55,364 nt of DNA, taken from IMG/VR virus record IMGVR_UViG_3300032073_000039, positions 1-55,364 of that record; one strand, written 5' to 3'. Every line of letters begins with the position of its first letter. Positions within the stretch are counted from its first letter, which is position 1. This document shows positions 50,994-55,364 of the stretch, one piece after another. The notes under the pieces are model-generated. The model saw only the letters and a list, made by a program, of their open reading frames with translations, was not told the origin of the DNA and did not search any database. The stretch comes from a virus. A program made the position numbers and the translations under genes.

Positions 50994-51824
50994 ATGATTA
51001 AGCAGAAAACCAAAACTCTTAAAACAAAAGACAATAACAATAGTGCCAATTGCATTGCCCCTAACTTAATTTATGGCTGTTATGGAAAATGCGTTGACAC
51101 TTATTGTTATATGGCAAGATATAATGGTAAACGTGTATATGTAAATACTAATGTAGATGATATATTTAACTCTGTATTAGATTGGGAAAAGACATTTACT
51201 AAATATCCAGATCAACAAGATCCTATATACACTATGGTAGATATAGCATGTAACACTGATTTAGTGCTTATGCAAAAGTTTTTACCAGAAAGTTTACATG
51301 ACTATTTAAAGAGATATGATGATCACCCAAGGCTTAATACAACAATGGCCACAAAGTATCCTAAACTCCTTAAATTAGATGTAACACACTTTAATAAAGA
51401 ACCTAGAGTTAGGGTTAGTTTGATGCCTCAGAAGTATTCTAAGGTTTTAGAACCCAAAATGCAGTCTATTAAATCAAGAATAGATGATGTAAATAGACTT
51501 AAAAACTTGGGCTGGGAAGTTCATCTTAATTTTAGCCCTTTGGTATTTTATAAAGGATGGCAAAAAGAATATGATTCATTATTTAAAAAAGTTAAAGAAA
51601 AAACAGGTGAAAACCTATGTGAAGTAATTGCTTTAACTAATCATGCTAATCAAATGGCTAAAACTACAGATGAAGCACGAGAATTAATGAAATATTCATA
51701 TGAAGTTAAAAACAAATCTGGTGTCATGAGATACCCTATACAACATAAATCTAGATTACTTAATGAATTTAAAGAATTATATTCTAATTATTTTAATCTA
51801 AATACAATCAGATATATATTTTAA
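50994..51824 (+). CDS. Spore-photoproduct-lyase-like radical SAM protein
   Basis: 276 residues. YGCYGKCVDTYCYMARYNGK has cysteines 29, 33 and 38 (C-x3-C-x4-C; the family has C-x3-C-x2-C) for the 4Fe-4S cluster and SAM. YVNTNVDDIF, MVDIACNTDLVLMQK, MATKYPKLLKL, RVRVSLMPQKYSKVLEP, RIDDVNRLKNLGWEVHLNFS and FYKGWQKEYDSLF follow spore photoproduct lyase in order. Cys86 lies in the ACxTD box that holds the H-donor Cys of SplB. It would repair a 5-thyminyl dihydrothymine type UV lesion or a modified pyrimidine. It starts directly after polB. Confidence 0.8.
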   Translation: MIKQKTKTLKTKDNNNSANCIAPNLIYGCYGKCVDTYCYMARYNGKRVYVNTNVDDIFNSVLDWEKTFTKYPDQQDPIYTMVDIACNTDLVLMQKFLPESLHDYLKRYDDHPRLNTTMATKYPKLLKLDVTHFNKEPRVRVSLMPQKYSKVLEPKMQSIKSRIDDVNRLKNLGWEVHLNFSPLVFYKGWQKEYDSLFKKVKEKTGENLCEVIALTNHANQMAKTTDEARELMKYSYEVKNKSGVMRYPIQHKSRLLNEFKELYSNYFNLNTIRYIF

Positions 51825-51825
51825 T

Positions 51826-52083
51826 ATGAAAACTCAAAGAATACTTATAACTATACTTTTAGTAATGTGCACTGCATCTATATTACACAACTTTTATCTA
51901 CAACGTAGTATTAAAAAAACAGAAATAGAAAAATCAGAAATTATAGATCAGTTTTTTGATTTAAAACGTGAGTATGAAACAATGTTTGATGACTATATGT
52001 TATTAGAAGAAGCGCATTTTATAATGTCTGAAGAACATGATATACTTGCATCATGTTGTTCTAACTCAGGTTTGCAAGAATAA
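51826..52083 (+). CDS. Small membrane-anchored coiled-coil protein
   Basis: 85 residues. A hydrophobic start (RILITILLVMCTASILHNFY) is followed by a heptad-like coiled coil (IKKTEIEKSEIIDQFFDLKR) and a CC pair near the end. Looks like a spanin-type or membrane tether. It starts one base after the radical SAM gene, at the end of the replication operon. Confidence 0.6.
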   Translation: MKTQRILITILLVMCTASILHNFYLQRSIKKTEIEKSEIIDQFFDLKREYETMFDDYMLLEEAHFIMSEEHDILASCCSNSGLQE

Positions 52084-52094
52084 AAAATAATTAT

Positions 52095-52103
52095 TATATT
52101 TAC
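52095..52103 (+). promoter_or_regulatory. Possible host-type promoter -7 box
   Basis: TATATTTAC matches TAnnTTTG closely (one base off). The start codon at 52122 is 18 bases downstream, and the preceding gene ends just upstream, so a separate promoter for the DUF932 gene is plausible. Confidence 0.4.
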
Positions 52104-52121
52104 ACTTAAAAAGTTTAAACA

Positions 52122-52958
52122 ATGAGAGTTGATAGATCATCATCAAATAAAGAGTACTTAATAAATGCCCCATTACCAGACCATGGGGAATCATATACTG
52201 TAATATCACATGAAGATGTGATAAATACAACACAAAATCTAATAAAAAAATCTAACTTCAGAATCATAAGTGAAAACTATAGATGTAATACAAATGCTCA
52301 AGCAGCATCTGGTATATACTTTATAGAGCATGTTACAGAAGATCCGGATCTAAGAGATACTGATCTTGGTTTAATGTTTGCATGGACTAATTCATATGAT
52401 AAAAGTATTAGATTTCAATGTTCATTGGGAGCATATGTATTTGCATGTCATAATGGTATGATATGTGGAGAATTAAACTATGCCAGAAAACATACTGGTA
52501 ATGCTAATAATGAGTATAGCACTCAGATACACAGTCAATTAAATAATGCTAAAAGAGTATTTAAAAAAGTCATAGATGATAAAGATGCTTTAAAAAACAT
52601 GAAGTTATCACATGAAAAACAAGCAGAAATAGCTGCTAAAATGTTTTTCACTGAGAATTTATTATCTCCTCATCAAATATCTTGTGTAAGAGATGAAATG
52701 AATAAACCATCTTATGACTATAAATCTGATCAAGAAACAGCATGGTCATTTTACAATCACGTAACTCATGCTTATAAAACTATTCACCCAAGAGATTGGA
52801 TGAAGAATAGTAAAAAGTTTCATGATTTTATTATGACTGAAATTAATAACATTAACGGAGTCACTAATGTAGATGCTCAATTTTTTCACAATATACATAA
52901 AGCACAGCTTGCTGAAGATATATTTGAGATTGAGGATTCATATATAAACTTCATATAA
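52122..52958 (+). CDS. DUF932 family protein
   Basis: 278 residues. TWNSYDKSIRFQCSLG-type core (AWTNSYDKSIRFQCSLGAYV) and FACHNGMICGEL are the family signature N-S-x-D-x-S...C-x-NGM found in phage and plasmid DUF932 (LagC/YafZ-like) proteins. An acidic/helical second half follows (KLSHEKQAEIAAKMFFTENL). Function is unknown; often near recombination genes. It appears to have its own promoter and ends before a small membrane gene. Confidence 0.8.
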   Translation: MRVDRSSSNKEYLINAPLPDHGESYTVISHEDVINTTQNLIKKSNFRIISENYRCNTNAQAASGIYFIEHVTEDPDLRDTDLGLMFAWTNSYDKSIRFQCSLGAYVFACHNGMICGELNYARKHTGNANNEYSTQIHSQLNNAKRVFKKVIDDKDALKNMKLSHEKQAEIAAKMFFTENLLSPHQISCVRDEMNKPSYDYKSDQETAWSFYNHVTHAYKTIHPRDWMKNSKKFHDFIMTEINNINGVTNVDAQFFHNIHKAQLAEDIFEIEDSYINFI

Positions 52959-53054
52959 ATGCTTACAACCCTTCTTGGCATACTAATTTGTATATTAGTT
53001 TTATATTATTGTAGATATAACGCTGAGGAGGATTATAAGAAAAAAAACTACTGA
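52959..53054 (+). CDS. Tiny single-span membrane protein
   Basis: 31 residues. MLTTLLGILICILVLYYCRY is a membrane helix, then NAEEDYKKKNY. It starts at the DUF932 stop (TAAATG) and ends 20 bases before the terminator. Short but credible given the spacing. Confidence 0.45.
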   Translation: MLTTLLGILICILVLYYCRYNAEEDYKKKNY

Positions 53055-53074
53055 GTTCATTGCAACAAACCAAC

Positions 53075-53105
53075 ACCATCAGTTTAGTAGTTCTGATGGT
53101 TTTTT
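53075..53105 (+). terminator. Terminator between convergent units
   Basis: An 8-bp stem (53075-53082 accatcag with 53093-53100 ctgatggt) has a 10-base loop and a run of T. It overlaps the stop of the minus-strand gene at 53104. It closes the plus-strand replication region. Confidence 0.8.
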
Positions 53106-53325
53106 ATTCAGGCCATTCTGCAAAAACAAACGGAACTTTTTCTTTGTATTCACTGTAAAAAACAGGATAAGCATCCCTTATTTCAGATAATGTATCTAAA
53201 ATACCACCTTCTTCTGCTTCAAAATCTTCTGTGTAAGAATCTAACTGATCATCATAAGGAGATATAAGTTCTATAGAACTATTTGTAAACTCATCCTCAC
53301 CATTAAAATATACATATAATTTCAT
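53104..53325 (-). CDS. Small acidic protein
   Basis: 73 residues, acidic. MKLYVYFNGEDEFTNSSIEL, EDFEAEEGGILDTLSEIRDA and YPVFYSEYKEKVPF. No family. It lies 10 bases after the large adhesin gene on the same strand, so it is likely co-transcribed with it as a virion or chaperone protein. Confidence 0.6.
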   Translation of the reverse strand: MKLYVYFNGEDEFTNSSIELISPYDDQLDSYTEDFEAEEGGILDTLSEIRDAYPVFYSEYKEKVPFVFAEWPE

Positions 53326-53335
53326 AATTTAAATT

Positions 53336-55364
53336 TTAAGTACAAGGAGGTAAACCTACTGACCAACCTAGTTGACTAGTAAAGAAATCAAGTGCATCTT
53401 GTACATTAGTTATATCTGCAGGTACAGTGTAAGGTCCTCCAGGATTAACTGCAGCAGGTAAACAGCTTGGACTATTATACCCAGCATTAGTTTCAACCCA
53501 TCCAGTTTGTCCACCTAGTGGTTGAAAGTTTACTGCTAACATTTCTTTAGCCCAACCAATTAATGTATCATCTATTTGTTGAGTAGTCCAATATGCAGCA
53601 ATATTTGAACCCATTACACCACCCGGCTGTGGACAAGGGGGTATCCATCCTCCAATATCATGTGTGAAAACAGCTGGTTGAGCATTAGTAGTATTAAACA
53701 TACCACCAAGAGTAAAATCTTTATCAAATCTTCTTAAATCTCCCCAACTATTAACAGATTGATTAAAAGAATAACATCTATTAAACATAGCTGTAAAACC
53801 TCCTTTAGGAGCTACTGTATTAGCAGTAGTCATAAAAGTACCTGTAAAAGTTAAAGGATTTCCACTTGCACCAGGTATTTCTCCATTATTAAAGACTTCA
53901 TTATAATAGAAAAATTCTTCAAATGTATTGAATTTGCTTATATTCCAATTATTTAAGTCTCTATTAAACGCCCTACAAAATAGGAACATACCATAAGGAT
54001 ATATGTAATCAACATTAGCATTTGTAGGCCAACTCCACGTTTCTATTCCATTAGGTATTGTACTATTATTATAACCATAAGCAAACATATAGTCAGCTTT
54101 AAGTTCTAATCCTTGTGCTGGTGTTGAACCAGGTGCAAATGGTTGAAGAGCATCTATTGATGTTTTCCAAGTAGATAAATTTACCATTACAGCACCTGCA
54201 GTTGGTAATTGACCATTAGCAAACATATTACTCATCCTACTAACATAATTAAAAGTCCAATTATCTAACGGTGGAATATTCTTTGTACCTTGAAACATAG
54301 AAGTCCACAAAACAGATTGATTGGTTCCTGCTGGTAAATTTGAACCCCATGTTTTATTAGTAAGTGTAGTTGAGTAATTAGGAGCACTAGGATCCCATTT
54401 ACTATAAGCAAACATATACTGTGCATCAGTTGCTGTATTAAAATCCCACGTACTAAGATCTAAATCCATACCATTAGTAGAATTTACACCACAAAAATAA
54501 AACATAAAAGTTAAATAAACCTGTGTACTATTACTTAAAGGCTCTAATTGATTAATTTTTGATCCCCAGCCAGATATATTATAACCTGATTCACCAAAAT
54601 ATATAATGTTATTATTGTTTGAAAAGAAACTTGTAAGATTAAGCTTATTACTTGCTGTATTATTTATATCAAAATATTTTATTCCAACACCAGTAAAATT
54701 ACCTTGAATCTGCTGCATAAAACTCGTAAAGTTAATATCTGCATTTGAATTAGTATTAAAAGTCCAACCACTCATATCAGCTTTAATAGTAAAAAAACCT
54801 ACTTGACCAATTCTTGAAGAAGCAAACATTTGATGAAAATCCACACAATTATCCCAACTTATATTTGTCCAAATCAGAGGATAACCATAACCTGCCCAAC
54901 TATTATAAAACGCTCTACTAGCATCTTGAATATTTGTTAGATCCCAATCACTAATTTCTTGCAATGGACCTGCAGTAAGATAATTAGGTTGACTGGGTTG
55001 ATAGTAATTAGTATATGCACGTTTATTGTTTTGAAAAATTTTATGCATACTAACACATTGTGAAAAATCTGGTGTATCATCTGCTGCACAAACAGGAGCA
55101 TATTCATTAAATTGAAAGGTATCACCTGCGTACATACCTATAGTTTGTAACCATTGAGTAGGGCCCCAATGTGTAACTATTGCTGAAGCCGCAACAATAA
55201 CATTACCATTATTATATTCATTATCTGCATCTTCACTATATGCAAATCTAAAGTTATTAAAAGTTGTTCCTGATATTGGAACTATAGAAACATACATTGG
55301 ACTATTATCCCAATTATCATTTCTATTTACAAATAGTTTATGTCTACCTTGTTGAAATGGACCT
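53336..55364 (-). CDS. BspA-like (DUF285) repeat protein, adhesin/fibre candidate, N-terminus outside the window
   Basis: The frame stays open from the stop at 53336 to the right window edge (676 codons), so the start is beyond 55364; an inner ATG at 55297 is not needed. Repeats typical of BspA/DUF285 leucine-rich-like units occur throughout: LDLSTWDFNTATDAQYMFAY, LDNWTFNYVSRMSNMFANG, WNISKFNTFEEFFYYNEVFN and ADMSGWTFNTNSNAD. Each unit has the W-(D/N/T)-(T/F)...MF core. Such proteins bind surfaces; in phages they act as receptor-binding or capsid-decorating proteins. Confidence 0.75.
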   Translation of the reverse strand, partial: GPFQQGRHKLFVNRNDNWDNSPMYVSIVPISGTTFNNFRFAYSEDADNEYNNGNVIVAASAIVTHWGPTQWLQTIGMYAGDTFQFNEYAPVCAADDTPDFSQCVSMHKIFQNNKRAYTNYYQPSQPNYLTAGPLQEISDWDLTNIQDASRAFYNSWAGYGYPLIWTNISWDNCVDFHQMFASSRIGQVGFFTIKADMSGWTFNTNSNADINFTSFMQQIQGNFTGVGIKYFDINNTASNKLNLTSFFSNNNNIIYFGESGYNISGWGSKINQLEPLSNSTQVYLTFMFYFCGVNSTNGMDLDLSTWDFNTATDAQYMFAYSKWDPSAPNYSTTLTNKTWGSNLPAGTNQSVLWTSMFQGTKNIPPLDNWTFNYVSRMSNMFANGQLPTAGAVMVNLSTWKTSIDALQPFAPGSTPAQGLELKADYMFAYGYNNSTIPNGIETWSWPTNANVDYIYPYGMFLFCRAFNRDLNNWNISKFNTFEEFFYYNEVFNNGEIPGASGNPLTFTGTFMTTANTVAPKGGFTAMFNRCYSFNQSVNSWGDLRRFDKDFTLGGMFNTTNAQPAVFTHDIGGWIPPCPQPGGVMGSNIAAYWTTQQIDDTLIGWAKEMLAVNFQPLGGQTGWVETNAGYNSPSCLPAAVNPGGPYTVPADITNVQDALDFFTSQLGWSVGLPPCT

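Noticed and set aside
1-55364. Stop codon reassignment, as found in some crAss-like phages
   Set aside because: Genes end with TAA, TGA or TAG at plausible ends with tight spacing; conserved motifs show no in-frame TAG or TGA.

Overview
The window reads as a contiguous piece of an AT-rich (about 30% G+C by eye) double-stranded DNA tailed phage of a Bacteroidota, probably Flavobacteria-like, host. Most start codons are preceded by A/T-rich leaders instead of Shine-Dalgarno sequences. One promoter has a Bacteroidota-type TAnnTTTG -7 box, and small lipoproteins carry ordinary lipoboxes. The gene set (large terminase, ~900-residue portal, separate acidic scaffold-like protein, capsid protein, HU/IHF-like protein, UDG, DnaB-type helicase, TOPRIM primase, family-B polymerase, SF2 helicase, SSB-like protein) resembles crAss-like phages (Crassvirales) or a related marine Bacteroidota phage lineage. 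That assignment is inference from gene content and needs a TerL/MCP tree. Standard stop codons fit; no tRNA or CRISPR array was seen.

Layout. (1) 1-26872, almost all minus strand: late genes. Reading in transcription order (right to left): a small lipoprotein/membrane-protein and lysis block (26872-23795, with an amidase endolysin), small regulators and an HU/IHF-like protein, a PD-(D/E)XK nuclease, a methyltransferase and a GroES-like protein, then terminase, portal, scaffold-like protein, capsid, coiled-coil protein, connector, another virion protein, and finally cysteine-rich fibre/adhesin genes and a metallophosphoesterase. Recurrent TTGTATATTA motifs precede several of these units, and hairpin terminators close three of them (after 1966, 7757 and 12164). 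(2) 26873-28065: divergent control region with promoters facing both ways, one plus-strand early gene, two hairpins, direct repeats and a 10-bp-period tandem repeat. (3) 28066-30845: very small early genes, several of them membrane proteins or lipoproteins, separated by hairpins. (4) 30845-52083, plus strand: tightly overlapping replication, recombination and repair genes, including HNH, SF2 helicase, UDG, DnaA-domain-IV-like protein, DnaB-like helicase, RecA-like ATPase, SSB-like protein, primase, RusA, a VWA-metallopeptidase/MoxR ATPase cluster, a RecE-like nuclease, PolB and a radical-SAM protein of the spore photoproduct lyase family. One minus-strand gene (34390-34854) interrupts this block. 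(5) 52122-53054: DUF932 gene and a tiny membrane protein, then a terminator. (6) 53104-55364, minus strand: a small acidic protein and a large BspA-like repeat protein, cut by the window edge, probably another adhesin.

The two most interesting items are the spore-photoproduct-lyase-like protein directly behind the DNA polymerase, which keeps a candidate H-donor cysteine but has a C-x3-C-x4-C cluster, and the five-gene VWA/MoxR cluster at 41887-46818, where two members share an EPFYGL segment encoded by a GAGCCC hairpin close to the start codon.
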